From Candidatus Sulfotelmatobacter sp. (GTDB lineage: Bacteria; Eisenbacteria; RBG-16-71-46): a DNA stretch of 48,521 nt. Made by a program: the position numbers and the translations under genes. A model generated the notes under the pieces. It was given only the letters and a program-made list of their open reading frames with translations, did not search any database and was not told the origin of the DNA. The DNA lies in NCBI GenBank assembly GCA_035498555.1, contig DATKAB010000085.1, positions 1 through 48,521 of the forward strand, written 5' to 3'. This document shows, piece after piece, positions 10,566-24,042 of this stretch. The stretch's first letter is position 1. Each line of letters begins with the position of its first letter.

Positions 10566-10919
10566 GTGTCCTACCATGCCGCGATTCTCGAACAATTCGT
10601 GGGCAAGACCGTGGGCGACGGAAGCGACGTGGCCTACGTCCGCGCCGTGACGATCGCGCCCTCCTCGGGCATCTGGCGGAGCGGCGAGCGAGTGCGGGAC
10701 AGTCTCAATCTTCTCAAGGGCACGGCGATCGCGACTTTCATGGCCGGTCACTACTACGACGGCGCCGCCGGCAACTGGGCGGCGATCTACCTGTCCCAGG
10801 ACGCCTCGGGAATCCGGGTGCTCTGCCAGGAGGCGGGCTACCCGGTGCACGAAGAAGTCATTCCCTGGACCGCCCCGGCGGCCGAGAACGCAGGCGAGCT
10901 TTTCCACGTCATCGAATGA
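10566..10919 (+). CDS. BPSL0067-family-like protein lacking the catalytic Cys and His
   Basis: The 117-residue protein uses GTG 10566, eight bases after GAGGAGG (10551-10557); GTG 10560 is too close to that site. The order GKTVGDGSDVAYV, SGIWRSGERV, LKGTAIATFMAG, GNWAAIYLSQDASGI and a final ELFHVIE follows, as I recall it, the BPSL0067 family (NlpC/P60-like, related to type VI effector amidases). In that family the first motif ends QCVALV with the nucleophilic Cys, and the later motif is GNHAA with the catalytic His. Here these are Asp21 and Trp71, so hydrolase activity is unlikely. It overlaps the next dehydrogenase by ATGA. Family assignment is from memory of motifs, not a search. Confidence 0.65.
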   Translation: MSYHAAILEQFVGKTVGDGSDVAYVRAVTIAPSSGIWRSGERVRDSLNLLKGTAIATFMAGHYYDGAAGNWAAIYLSQDASGIRVLCQEAGYPVHEEVIPWTAPAAENAGELFHVIE

Positions 10920-12106
10920 GTTCTTCGACGCTCACCGAAGCCGGTCTGTCCTTCGAGATCACCGAGGAAGCGCGCACCGTCCGTGAGATGGTGCGCGACT
11001 TCGCCGAGAGCGAGATTCGCCCGATCGCGGCGCAGATCGACGAGAGTCACGAGTTCCCGGCCGAGAACGTGAAGAAGATGGCCGAGCTCGGCCTGCTCGG
11101 CATGTTCGTGCCCGAGCAGTGGGGCGGCGCGGGCATGACCTATCTCTCCTACGTGGTCGCGATCGAGGAGCTGTCGCGCGTCTGCGCCAGCCACGGCGTG
11201 ATCGCCTCGGTCAATAATTCGTTGGTTTGCTTCCCGTTGATGGCCTATGCCAATGACGAACAAAAGAAGAACTGGCTGACCCCGCTCGCCAAGGGCGACC
11301 TGCTCGGCGCCTACTGCCTGACCGAGCCGCAGGCCGGCAGCAACGCCGCCAACCAGCGCACCACCGCGGTGAAGGACGGCGATTCCTGGGTCCTGAACGG
11401 GACCAAGCTCTTCATCACCAACGCCGGCCCGGCCGACGTGCTGATCACGTATGCGGCTACGGATCGCTCGCTGGGCCCCCGGGGTATCTCGGCCTTCATC
11501 GTTGACGCGAAGATCCCGGGCGTGAAGAAGGGCAAGAGGGAGCACAAACTCGGGATTCACGCCTCCGACACGCGCGAGATTCTGTTCGAGAACGCGCGCG
11601 TCCCGGCCGAATGCCTGTTCGGCGAGTTGAACAAGGGCTACACCGTGGCGCTCGCCACGCTCGGCGGCGGGCGCATCGGCATCGCGGCGCAGGCGCTGGG
11701 GATCGCGCAGGCCTCGGTCGAGGCCTCGGTGCGCTACGCGAACGAGCGCGAGCAGTTCGACCGCAAGATCGGCGAGTTCGATGCGATCCGCCACATGCTC
11801 GCCGACAGCGCGGTCGAGCTCGAGACCGCGCGATTGCTGGTCTACCAGGCGGCGTGGTTGCGCGACCAGGGGCGCCCGCACGTCAAGGAGGCGTCGCTGG
11901 CCAAGTGGCACGCCTCGGAAGCCGCGACGCGCTGCGCCAACTGGGCGATCCAGGTGCACGGCGGCTACGGCTATCTGACCGAATTCCACGTCGAGCGCTA
12001 CTGGCGCGACGCGCGCATCTGTGAGATCTACGAAGGCACGACCGAGGTACAGAAGATGGTGGTGGCGGCCCAGCTCCTCAAGGAGTGGCCGTTGCCCGGC
12101 AGCTAG
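10916..12106 (+). CDS. Acyl-CoA dehydrogenase (396 aa)
   Basis: This is an FAD-dependent acyl-CoA dehydrogenase of full family length. The ATG overlaps the stop of the preceding small gene (ATGA); the open frame extends further 5' only as antisense-free noise. Motifs: GAYCLTEPQAGSNAA and TKLFITNAGPAD in the flavin-binding middle domain, YANEREQFDRKIGEFDAI and IQVHGGYGY in the C-terminal domain. Catalytic Glu372 is in EIYEGTTEVQKMVV. It is one of two dehydrogenases in this cluster, separated by a small membrane protein. The EYEGT-type C-terminal base position is that of short/medium-chain enzymes rather than isovaleryl-type, but the exact substrate remains open. Confidence 0.95.
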   Translation: MSSSTLTEAGLSFEITEEARTVREMVRDFAESEIRPIAAQIDESHEFPAENVKKMAELGLLGMFVPEQWGGAGMTYLSYVVAIEELSRVCASHGVIASVNNSLVCFPLMAYANDEQKKNWLTPLAKGDLLGAYCLTEPQAGSNAANQRTTAVKDGDSWVLNGTKLFITNAGPADVLITYAATDRSLGPRGISAFIVDAKIPGVKKGKREHKLGIHASDTREILFENARVPAECLFGELNKGYTVALATLGGGRIGIAAQALGIAQASVEASVRYANEREQFDRKIGEFDAIRHMLADSAVELETARLLVYQAAWLRDQGRPHVKEASLAKWHASEAATRCANWAIQVHGGYGYLTEFHVERYWRDARICEIYEGTTEVQKMVVAAQLLKEWPLPGS

Positions 12107-12134
12107 TCGCAACGAATCTCGGAGGGAGTGCGAA

Positions 12135-12518
12135 ATGCTTCGACCGGTTCGTCCCGTCGCGCTGGTGATCCTGACCGCCTGCGCGCTGTATCCGGGCCTG
12201 ACGTTCACGTTTCAAGGGCTGTACGCGTTCGTGGCCGGCTATCACTTCAATCAGATCGGTCAGTTCGGACCCTGGGTGGACCTGACCATGCGCCTCGGGA
12301 TTCCGCCGATCTGGGCGTGGGCGGTGAAGACCGCCGTGGGCCTGTTCTGGCTCGCCGGAGTGCCGGGCCTGTGGGCGGGCGACTGGCGCGCGTATCCGCT
12401 GGTACTGCTCGCCGCGTTCGCGTCAATGCTGTACCCGGGCGGCCCGATGCTGATGGGCGCGATCGGGCTCATCTGTCTCGTCTTCTTCCGCGAGAAGTCG
12501 AGCGACGTTCCGGCCTGA
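12135..12518 (+). CDS. Small four-helix membrane protein, unknown function
   Basis: This 127-residue hydrophobic protein begins at ATG 12135, seven bases after GGAGGGA. About four membrane spans can be seen: residues 5-24, 55-78, 86-101 and 104-119. The first loop contains TFQGLYAFVAGYHFNQIG, and the C-terminus is FFREKSSDVPA. I recognise no named family. It sits between two acyl-CoA dehydrogenase genes on the same strand with short gaps (28 and 25 bases), so it is probably co-transcribed with them. A role in membrane electron transfer from ETF would be speculation; no cofactor-binding residues are evident. Confidence 0.75.
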   Translation: MLRPVRPVALVILTACALYPGLTFTFQGLYAFVAGYHFNQIGQFGPWVDLTMRLGIPPIWAWAVKTAVGLFWLAGVPGLWAGDWRAYPLVLLAAFASMLYPGGPMLMGAIGLICLVFFREKSSDVPA

Positions 12519-12543
12519 GACCGGCGGGAATCCCGACGACGCC

Positions 12544-13695
12544 ATGAACCTCGATCTCACCGAAGATCAGATCTCGATTCGCGACGCGGTGGTGGAGCTG
12601 TGCCAGCGCGAATTCGCCCCGCACGCCGCGCGCTGGGATCACGAGGGCGACGTCCCGCACGATGCGGTCGAGAAGCTCGCCGCGCAAGGATTCCTGGGCA
12701 TGGCGGTGCCCGAGGAGTGGGGGGGGCTGGGCTACGACGCGCGTACCATCACCATGGTGATCGAGGAGATCGCCCGCGTTTCCGCATCGCTCGCGATCAT
12801 GATCGCGGTGCACAATTCCGTCGGGTTGTTGCCCGTCTATCGCTGGGCCACGGAAGAACAGAAGAAGAAATTCCTGCCCCGCCTCGTTTCTCGCGAAATG
12901 AGCGCGTTCTCGCTCTCCGAGCCCGGCGCCGGCTCCGACGCGGGCGCGCTGCAGACCAGCGCCACCCGTGACGGCGAATTCTACGTGCTGAACGGCAGCA
13001 AGAACTGGGTGACCAACGGCGACCAGGCCGGCGTTTACCTGATCTTCGCGCGCACCGACAAGAACGCCGGCCACCGCGGCATCTCGGCGTTCATCGTCGA
13101 GCGCGGCGCCGCCGGACTGGTGCTCGGCAAGCCCGAGGACAAGATGGGCCTGCGCGGATCCGACACGATCGCCCTCACGCTCGAGAACCTGCGCGTGCCC
13201 GCGGCCAATCGCCTGGGCGCCGAAGGCGAAGGATTCACGATCGCGCTGAGCGCGCTGGATGCCGGGCGCATCGGCGTGGCGGCTCAGGCTCTCGGCGTCA
13301 TGCGCGCGGCGTTCGAGGAAGCGATTCGCTACTCGCAGCAGCGCGTGGCGTTCGGTGGGCCGCTCTCGAAGATCCAGGCGATCCAGTTCAAGCTCGCCGA
13401 GATGGAGCGCCGCATCCAGTGCTCACGACTGCTGATTCGCAGCGCCGCCTGGAAGCGCGACACGCAGCGGTCGTTCGGTCGTGAGGCCTCGATGGCCAAG
13501 CTCTACGCCACCGAGGCTGCGACCTGGGTGACCCACCAGGCGATCCAGATCCACGGCGGCTACGGATACGTGAAGGAATACGCGGTCGAGCGCTACTACC
13601 GTGACGCGCGCATCATGGAGATCTACGAAGGGGCCAGCGAGATTCAGCGGCTGGTGATCGCACGCAGCCTGCTGAAGGACGGCGTGAAGGTCTAG
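12544..13695 (+). CDS. Acyl-CoA dehydrogenase (383 aa)
   Basis: Third acyl-CoA dehydrogenase of the window. The 383-residue protein begins MNLDLTEDQISIRDAVVELC, the classic family N-terminus. The middle domain has SAFSLSEPGAGSDAG and SKNWVTNGDQAG; the C-terminal domain has YSQQRVAFGGPLSKIQAI and IQIHGGYGYVKEYAVERYYRD. Glu362 of EIYEGASEIQRLVI is the expected catalytic base. Overall pattern resembles butyryl-CoA dehydrogenases of the Bcd type. It lies 25 bases after the small membrane protein and is followed almost immediately by another one, so a single transcript from the thiolase onward is likely. Confidence 0.95.
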   Translation: MNLDLTEDQISIRDAVVELCQREFAPHAARWDHEGDVPHDAVEKLAAQGFLGMAVPEEWGGLGYDARTITMVIEEIARVSASLAIMIAVHNSVGLLPVYRWATEEQKKKFLPRLVSREMSAFSLSEPGAGSDAGALQTSATRDGEFYVLNGSKNWVTNGDQAGVYLIFARTDKNAGHRGISAFIVERGAAGLVLGKPEDKMGLRGSDTIALTLENLRVPAANRLGAEGEGFTIALSALDAGRIGVAAQALGVMRAAFEEAIRYSQQRVAFGGPLSKIQAIQFKLAEMERRIQCSRLLIRSAAWKRDTQRSFGREASMAKLYATEAATWVTHQAIQIHGGYGYVKEYAVERYYRDARIMEIYEGASEIQRLVIARSLLKDGVKV

Positions 13696-13696
13696 C

Positions 13697-14080
13697 GTGT
13701 CGGGCACGGCCGCGTCCCGCGCTCAAGTCGCGATCTGTGCGATCGCCGGCCTGGTCGCCAGCGGGCTTGCCTACTGGCCGCCCGCCTATCCCAAGGGCCC
13801 GAGCATGGAGCTGTGGTTCGCGCTCGGAGTGCTGGCGGGCCTGGTGTCGGGGTGGGTGATCCGCGCCGGCTGGCGGGCGCCGTGGTTCTCGGTCACGGCG
13901 GGATTCGTGCTGGCGGTGATGATTCGCGTGGGCGTCGAGGTCACGCGCGGTCCGACCTCGCACAATCTCTGGCCGTTCGAAGTCGGGCTGGCGCTGGTTT
14001 GGGGCCTGCCCTCCTCGATCGCGGGTCTGGCATTGGCGCGATTGGCGCAGCGAATCCTGACGCCCGATCAAGCATCGTAG
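13697..14080 (+). CDS. Small membrane protein, unknown function
   Basis: This 127-residue protein starts at GTG 13697, one base after the dehydrogenase stop. Four hydrophobic spans are visible at about residues 8-26, 38-56, 64-80 and 100-118, with loops AYWPPAYPKGPS and EVTRGPTSHNLWPFE. No family is recognised, and no charged cofactor-binding residues fall inside the spans. Tight spacing suggests it is the last gene of the thiolase-dehydrogenase transcript. Confidence 0.7.
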   Translation: MSGTAASRAQVAICAIAGLVASGLAYWPPAYPKGPSMELWFALGVLAGLVSGWVIRAGWRAPWFSVTAGFVLAVMIRVGVEVTRGPTSHNLWPFEVGLALVWGLPSSIAGLALARLAQRILTPDQAS

Positions 14081-14112
14081 GTGTGCGGTCGATAACGGTT
14101 TCGCCGGGTTCT

Positions 14113-14120
14113 GCTAGAAT
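14113..14120 (+). promoter_or_regulatory. Possible extended -10 promoter element of the DUF362 gene
   Basis: The sequence TGCTAGAAT-like (TG at 14112-14113, TAGAAT at 14115-14120) lies 43 bases before the DUF362 start, in the first AT-richer spot after the preceding operon. No good -35 hexamer is present 16-19 bases upstream, so this would rely on the extended -10. Confidence 0.35.
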
Positions 14121-14162
14121 TTCCGCCCGCCGCAGGACCTGAGTCCCCACACCGAGGCCATC

Positions 14163-15284
14163 ATGTCGAAAGTCGCCGTGCTCCGCACCACGCCCGAGAC
14201 CGTCGTCGAGGACTACGGCCGCCTGATGGATCTGGCCGGCTACCGCCAGGCCTTGCCGTTCGACAAGCAGACCTGCCTGCGCATCAACATCTCGTGGCAC
14301 GTCTGGATGCCGGCGTGTTCGACCACTCCCTGGCAAATGCATGGGGTGATCGAGAAGCTCAAGAGAGACAATTACAACGTCTCGCGCGACCTGATTGCGG
14401 CCCAGAACGACACCGTGGTGGTGAGCTGCCGCGAGGGCACGGTGGCCAACCATCTTGCGCCCGTGCTCGAGAAGTATCGCGTGCCGATCCAGTATCTGAG
14501 CGAGCCGCCCACCGAATGGATCCGCTATCAACCCAAGGGCAGGATGCTGGTGCTGGATCGGGTGTACGAGAAGCAGGGCATCCAGATTCCGAAGATGCTG
14601 ATGGGCAGGAACGTGATCCACATGCCCACGGTCAAGACCCATATCTTTACCGGCACTACGGGTGCCATGAAGAATGCGTTCGGCGGACTGCTGAACTTGA
14701 ATCGCCATTGGACGCACTCCGTCATCCACGAGACTTTGGTCGATCTCTTGCGCATTCAAAAAGAGATTCATCCCGGCATCTTTGCGGTGATGGACGGCAC
14801 CATCGTCGGCGACGGTCCCGGGCCACGGTGCATGCGGCCTCACGTAAAGAACTACATTCTGGCCAGCGATGACTGCGTCGCGATCGACGCGATCGCCGCC
14901 AAGATGATGGGCTTCGATCCCATGAGCGACTTGAAGTTCATCCGACTCGCGCACGAGAACGGTCTCGGCGTCGGCCGCCCCGAAGAGATCGAGATCGTCG
15001 GCGACGACATCAAGAACGTGAATTTCGGATTTCGAGGAAGTCTCAACGAGAACACGTTCGCCTCGCGCGGTCAGAAGCTGATCTACTGGGGACCCTTGAA
15101 GCCCCTCGAAAATCTGCTGCTGCGCTCGCCGATCGTGCCCTGGAGCTACGCAGCCTCGCGGCTGTATCACGACGGATTCTGGTATCCGGTGAACGGCAAG
15201 CCACGCGTCCAGGACATGCTCAAGACGCCCTGGGGACATCTGTTCAACGCCTACGGAGACGGGACCGCGCTACAGAAGGCGTGA
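14163..15284 (+). CDS. DUF362 domain-containing protein
   Basis: This 373-residue cytoplasmic protein has the DUF362 core: VIHMPTVKTHIFTGTTGAMKN around residues 155-175 and a GDGPGPRC motif near 220, followed by DDCVAIDAIAAKMMGFDP. Many DUF362 proteins are fused to ferredoxin domains; here there is no CxxCxxC cluster, so this is the short form. The reaction is unknown. The gene stands alone between the beta-oxidation cluster and the convergent sugar dehydrogenase, with its own possible promoter. Codon use is slightly less GC-rich than in neighbours over 14600-14790, which is mild and not by itself evidence of transfer. Confidence 0.85.
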   Translation: MSKVAVLRTTPETVVEDYGRLMDLAGYRQALPFDKQTCLRINISWHVWMPACSTTPWQMHGVIEKLKRDNYNVSRDLIAAQNDTVVVSCREGTVANHLAPVLEKYRVPIQYLSEPPTEWIRYQPKGRMLVLDRVYEKQGIQIPKMLMGRNVIHMPTVKTHIFTGTTGAMKNAFGGLLNLNRHWTHSVIHETLVDLLRIQKEIHPGIFAVMDGTIVGDGPGPRCMRPHVKNYILASDDCVAIDAIAAKMMGFDPMSDLKFIRLAHENGLGVGRPEEIEIVGDDIKNVNFGFRGSLNENTFASRGQKLIYWGPLKPLENLLLRSPIVPWSYAASRLYHDGFWYPVNGKPRVQDMLKTPWGHLFNAYGDGTALQKA

Positions 15285-15476
15285 GCGGCGGCAGTTCTTG
15301 AAGACTCCTTCGCGCCCGCGGGTCTTGATTCCACCTGGCTCGCGGCCGCGGTCCGCTCGCCGGCGCTCTTCGGGGGTCAGCGGCGCGACCGGCAATCCCG
15401 CGCCGGTCAGGTGCGGCCGGCCGTCAGCGATGGCCGGGTGAGCTTCTGAAGCTCAGACGTGCTCGCTCGGCTCGCG

Positions 15477-17162
15477 TCACCTCACCCGCGCGATTCTCTG
15501 CACTCGCTCTTCGCCGCTTGATCGCGCGCGCGCGAAGTAGAGCCCCGGCCCGACCGACTCGCCCGAGCGCCCGACGCCCGCCCACATCAGAGTGCTGTGT
15601 CCGGCCGGAAGCTCGCGCGGCTCCGCGCGCCAGATCTCCCGGCCCATCACGTCGAGGATCGTGAGCTCGACCGGCCCGGGCCGCGAGAGGTCGAGGCCGA
15701 GCACCACGGCGCCCCGGCTCGGGTTCGGGCGCGGCGGGGCGAGCCGCAGCGCCGGCGCGCCGAGGGACGTCGCTACCGACGTCGTGCCGGTCCACGAAAT
15801 CCGCCGCACCTCGCCGCTCCACAGCGAGACGTACCAGAGATCGCCGTTCAACGGATCGTTGGCGAAGCTCACCGGTCCGTCCGCGTCGGTCGCGAGAGCT
15901 TGAAAACTCAGGAAATTGTCGCCCGGGTCGGTGCGGACCAAGCCAATCCAGCCATTCAGGTGATCGCCGCACACATAGGCGTTGCGATACTGCTGCGGCC
16001 ACTCGCGCGCGTCACTGAACACTCCGCCGATCACCACCTCGCCCTTGGCCACCGCCGGGAAACTCGAGTCGGCGCTGGCGTGGTTGAACCAGATCAGCGG
16101 CGGCGACGGCGGCGAGGGATTCGCCGCGGTGCCGATGGTCGCGCATCCGCCCGACGCCGGCGTCGCCGCCTGATAGCCGGGGCTCGGCGCCGGGCCCTCG
16201 TAGCACGGCCAGCCGAAGTTCTGGCCGCCATGATCGGCGACGTCCACTTCTTCCCAGGTACTCCAGCCGACGTCGGCGATGTAGAGAGTGCCGGGAGAGC
16301 CCAGCGAAGGATCGAGCGACCCGGTGAAAGGCTTGCGCGTGATTCGAAACGGATTGCGCAACCCGTAGGCCCACACCCGCGACAACGCCGAGCCCGGGTC
16401 GCCGTCCCAGAACGGATTGCTCGGCAGTCCGCGACCGGTGGCAGGATCGATGCGCAGGATCTTCCCGTCGAGGCTCGAGAGAAACTGCGAGCGAAACGCG
16501 CCGATGTCCTCCACCGGATCGCAGCGCCCCGGCAGGAATAGGTTGGGATCGAGCCCGCCCGGGTCCACCGATTCGAAATGCGCGCCATCGCCGGCCGAGA
16601 GCAGCAGCGTTCCATCGCGGCCCCATTCCAGATCCGCGATGGTGTGCGTGCCCGAGCCCGACGCCAGCCCGTTCGCCCAGGTGACGCCGAGCAGCACCGT
16701 GCGGGTGCCGTAGTCCACGGTGTTGGAGTCGGTGGCGCTCAACTGGTAGCGCGTGAGGCGCGCGAAGGCCGCGGCGTAGTTGTCCAGCTCGATTCCGTCG
16801 GAGTCCGGATCACAGGTGTACAGGAAATATAGGTAATGGTTGTGCAGGTAATCCGGATCCACCGCGATCGAGAGCAGGCCGCGATCGTCGGTATTCAACA
16901 CTTCTTCTTCGCGCACCCAAAGCGGATGCCGCACCGCGCCATCCACCACGTAGACGATGCCGCCCTTCTCGGCCACCAGCATCCGACCGCCCGGCATGAA
17001 CAGCATCTTGGTCGGGTAGTCGAACGCCCACGGCAGTGGCTCGGCCACGAAGCCGGGCGTGAGCGTGAGCGCCCGCGCCGCGCCGGGGAGAGCGAGAATC
17101 AGCACCGCCAGAACCGCGATGCGCGCGGCGCAGGAACGAAGGCCAGCGGAAGTGGCGGTCAT
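15477..17162 (-). CDS. Secreted PQQ-type sugar dehydrogenase (GSDH) with type IX-like C-terminal domain
   Basis: The 561-residue protein starts at ATG 17162, giving a signal peptide (AARIAVLAVLILALPGAARA). Longer in-frame readings add low-complexity sequence. Residues about 30-440 form a six-bladed glucose/sorbosone dehydrogenase propeller: PTKMLFMPGGRMLVAEKGG, DDRGLLSIAVDPDY, YGLRNPFRITR, YIADVGWSTWEEVD and GQNFGWPCYEG are family strands. Such enzymes oxidise sugars with PQQ, though many homologues have untested activity. The last 90 residues begin PPRPNPSRGAVVLG and end as a FlgD-Ig/type IX-like sorting domain (GLYFARARSSGEERVQRI). So the protein is probably exported to the surface. It follows the epimerase by 154 bases and is convergent with the DUF362 gene. 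Confidence 0.88.
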   Translation of the reverse strand: MTATSAGLRSCAARIAVLAVLILALPGAARALTLTPGFVAEPLPWAFDYPTKMLFMPGGRMLVAEKGGIVYVVDGAVRHPLWVREEEVLNTDDRGLLSIAVDPDYLHNHYLYFLYTCDPDSDGIELDNYAAAFARLTRYQLSATDSNTVDYGTRTVLLGVTWANGLASGSGTHTIADLEWGRDGTLLLSAGDGAHFESVDPGGLDPNLFLPGRCDPVEDIGAFRSQFLSSLDGKILRIDPATGRGLPSNPFWDGDPGSALSRVWAYGLRNPFRITRKPFTGSLDPSLGSPGTLYIADVGWSTWEEVDVADHGGQNFGWPCYEGPAPSPGYQAATPASGGCATIGTAANPSPPSPPLIWFNHASADSSFPAVAKGEVVIGGVFSDAREWPQQYRNAYVCGDHLNGWIGLVRTDPGDNFLSFQALATDADGPVSFANDPLNGDLWYVSLWSGEVRRISWTGTTSVATSLGAPALRLAPPRPNPSRGAVVLGLDLSRPGPVELTILDVMGREIWRAEPRELPAGHSTLMWAGVGRSGESVGPGLYFARARSSGEERVQRIARVR

Positions 17163-17316
17163 CGCAGCAGAGAATTGCGATTCGCGGGCCAGGATTTCGC
17201 CGAGAGCCGCGGGCGATCCCCGCATTCCACGACCGACTTGGCGCCGGCCCCCGGCCGCAGGTCCGCCCGCCTGCGAAAATTCGCCCGCGCGGCGGGTGGG
17301 GAGCCCCAGCTCCGGC

Positions 17317-17756
17317 TCAAGTCTCCGGCTTCCGCGCGCGCGCCTGACACAGCTCGAGCAGCACACCTCCCAGGCTCTTCGGGTGGAGGAACGCCACCGA
17401 AGTGCCATGCGAACCCGCCCTCGGCTCGGCGTCGATCAGCCGAATGCCGGCGCTGCTCGCGCGCGCGAGCGCCGCGCGCAGGTCGGATACTTCGAGGCTC
17501 ACGTGATGGAGGCCGGGCCCTCGCGCCTCGAGAAACTTCGCCACCGTGTGATCCCGCGAGCGTGGCTCGAGCAGCTCGAGGGTCACGGGCCCCAGGTTCA
17601 GAAACACGACGCGCAGCGCGCCGCCGTCGAGCAACTCCTCGGGGCCCCGCGTCGCGCCCAGCGCCGAGACCAGCGTCGCGGCCAGCGCATCGGCGTCGGG
17701 GGTCGCGATCGCGACGTGGGCGAGTCCGGTCACCTTCGCGGGCTTCGTCGAACCGC

Positions 17757-17760
<4 letters not shown>
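17317..17760 (-). CDS. Methylmalonyl-CoA epimerase
   Basis: This 147-residue vicinal-oxygen-chelate protein interconverts (S)- and (R)-methylmalonyl-CoA. Two beta-alpha-beta-beta-beta modules are evident. The metal ligands fit the family: His in GLAHVAIAT, Glu in VTLELLEP, His in GLHHVSLEV and Glu in GVLLELCQ. Start is ATG 17760, which overlaps the mutase stop (ATGA); a longer frame reaches into the mutase gene. Direct coupling to the mutase confirms the assignment: the carboxylase makes the S-epimer and the mutase uses the R-epimer. Confidence 0.95.
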
Positions 17761-19409
<1,649 letters not shown>

Positions 19410-19411
19410 CG

Positions 19412-19923
19412 TCAGGCGCCCTCCGGCTTGAGGCGCACCAGCGGCTGGCCGGCGGAAACCGAAGCCTTCTCGCTCGCCAGCAACTCGCTCACCACGCCAC
19501 CACGGCGCGCGGTCAGCTCGTTCTGCATCTTCATCGCCTCGACCACCGCCACCGATTGCCCCGCGGCCACGTGATCGCCGACCTTGACGCGATAGGCGAC
19601 CAGCAACCCGGGCATCGGCGCGTTCACGGTCTCCCCGGCGGCTCCCCCGCCCACGTGTTTCTGAGACTGAAGCAGCTTCTCGAGCGGATGCCGCACCTCG
19701 ACCGGCAGTGCGGCGCCGTGATAGCTGACGTCCACGCCGTCGCCTGAAGGTGCCACGCCCACTTCGTACGAACGCCCGTCGACCAGCAGCGAGTACACCT
19801 CGCCGTCCGGAAGTCGCAGGAAGTCGGCTTCGACCCGCCGCCCTTCGAGATCGAGCACCAGCCGGCCGCCCTCGGTATGGAATTCGACCTCGGCGGAATG
19901 ATCCTCGAGCGTCACCCAGAACC

Positions 19924-19927
<4 letters not shown>
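19412..19927 (-). CDS. Biotin carboxyl carrier protein of an acyl-CoA carboxylase
   Basis: This 171-residue biotin carrier has the biotinyl domain at about 95-170: [17 protein letters not shown] and the biotinylation motif EAMKM with Lys133. The N-terminal half is a beta-rich region typical of propionyl-CoA carboxylase alpha subunits (the BT-like segment). The start GTG 19927 overlaps the carboxylase stop (GTGA) and has GGAGG five bases upstream; a longer frame exists but runs antisense-like through the carboxylase. It sits two bases before the mutase gene. Together with the upstream biotin carboxylase it is equivalent to a split propionyl-CoA carboxylase alpha chain. Confidence 0.9.
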
Positions 19928-23136
<3,209 letters not shown>

Positions 23137-23160
23137 CACGACACAACCCGGGAGAACCTC

Positions 23161-23487
23161 ATGTGGACTGATGCGCTCGCCCAGTCGAAGACCGCGGCTC
23201 CGACCGCGAATCCGAGCATGACGCTGCTGCTCCAGCTGCTGCAGTTCCTGCCGATCTTCGTGATCCTCTACTTTCTGCTGATCCGGCCGCAGCAGCAGCG
23301 CCAGAAGAAGGCGGATCAGATGCTCAAGGAGCTGAAGAAGGGCGACCGCGTGGTGACCAGCGGCGGGATCATCGGCACCATCGTCGGAGTGGACGACGCC
23401 AAGGCGGTGCTGCGGATCGCCGACGACGTCAAGGTCGAATTCACCAAGAGCTCGATCGTCCAGATCCTGGCCGGAGAATCCAGCTGA
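23161..23487 (+). CDS. yajC: Preprotein translocase subunit YajC
   Basis: This 108-residue single-span inner-membrane protein associates with SecDF-SecYEG. It has one transmembrane helix (about 20-41) ending in YFLLIRPQQQRQKKAD, the YajC hallmark, then LKKGDRVVTSGGIIGTI. Start ATG 23161 follows CGGGAGA. The stop overlaps the def start (TGATG). Confidence 0.95.
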   Translation: MWTDALAQSKTAAPTANPSMTLLLQLLQFLPIFVILYFLLIRPQQQRQKKADQMLKELKKGDRVVTSGGIIGTIVGVDDAKAVLRIADDVKVEFTKSSIVQILAGESS

Positions 23488-24032
23488 TGCCGATTCGCGC
23501 GGTGCGTCTCTACGGCGATCCGGTGTTGCGCCAGCGCGCCGCCGAGGTCACCGAGTTCGACGGGACGCTGAAGGCCCTGCTCGACGAGATGCGCGAGACC
23601 ATGAAGGCCTACAACGGCGTGGGCCTGGCCGCCAACCAGATCGGCGTCCTGCAGCGCGTCGCGGTCGTGGACGTGCCACGTGAAGACGGGCCGCGCGAGC
23701 GCTACGTGCTGATCAATCCGGTGATCGAATCGCGGTCGGGCACGATCCGGGGCGAAGAGGGTTGCCTCTCGATTCCCGGCATCTGGGAGGACGTGACGCG
23801 CTCGAAGAAGATCCGCGTCAGCGCCCGGAACGAGCAGGGCCAGCCGTTCGAACTCGAGGCGGAAGACTACCTGTCTCGAGCGATTCAACACGAGGTGGAT
23901 CATCTCGACGGGGTGCTGTTCGTGGACCGGCTCTCGGCGCTCAAGCGCCAGTTCCTGCGCCGCCCGCTCGAGGCGCTGGCGCGAGGCGAGCTGCCCGAGG
24001 ACTACAAGCCTCCAGCCGAGATGATGGGATGA
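23487..24032 (+). CDS. def: Peptide deformylase
   Basis: This 181-residue metalloenzyme removes the formyl group from nascent N-terminal fMet. All three motifs are present: GVGLAANQIG (45-54), EEGCLSIPG with metal-ligand Cys93, and QHEVDHLDG with His135, Glu136 and His139. The ATG overlaps the yajC stop. It is followed by fmt, the enzyme that adds the formyl group, as in many bacteria. Confidence 0.97.
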   Translation: MPIRAVRLYGDPVLRQRAAEVTEFDGTLKALLDEMRETMKAYNGVGLAANQIGVLQRVAVVDVPREDGPRERYVLINPVIESRSGTIRGEEGCLSIPGIWEDVTRSKKIRVSARNEQGQPFELEAEDYLSRAIQHEVDHLDGVLFVDRLSALKRQFLRRPLEALARGELPEDYKPPAEMMG

Positions 24033-24042
24033 AAGGCGCTCG

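Noticed and set aside
15285-15476. Hairpin-like repeats (AAGAC...GTCTT and GAGCTTCTGAAGCTC) between the DUF362 and sugar dehydrogenase genes as a bidirectional terminator
   Set aside because: Stems are short or bulged and lack T-runs; I could not support a terminator call.
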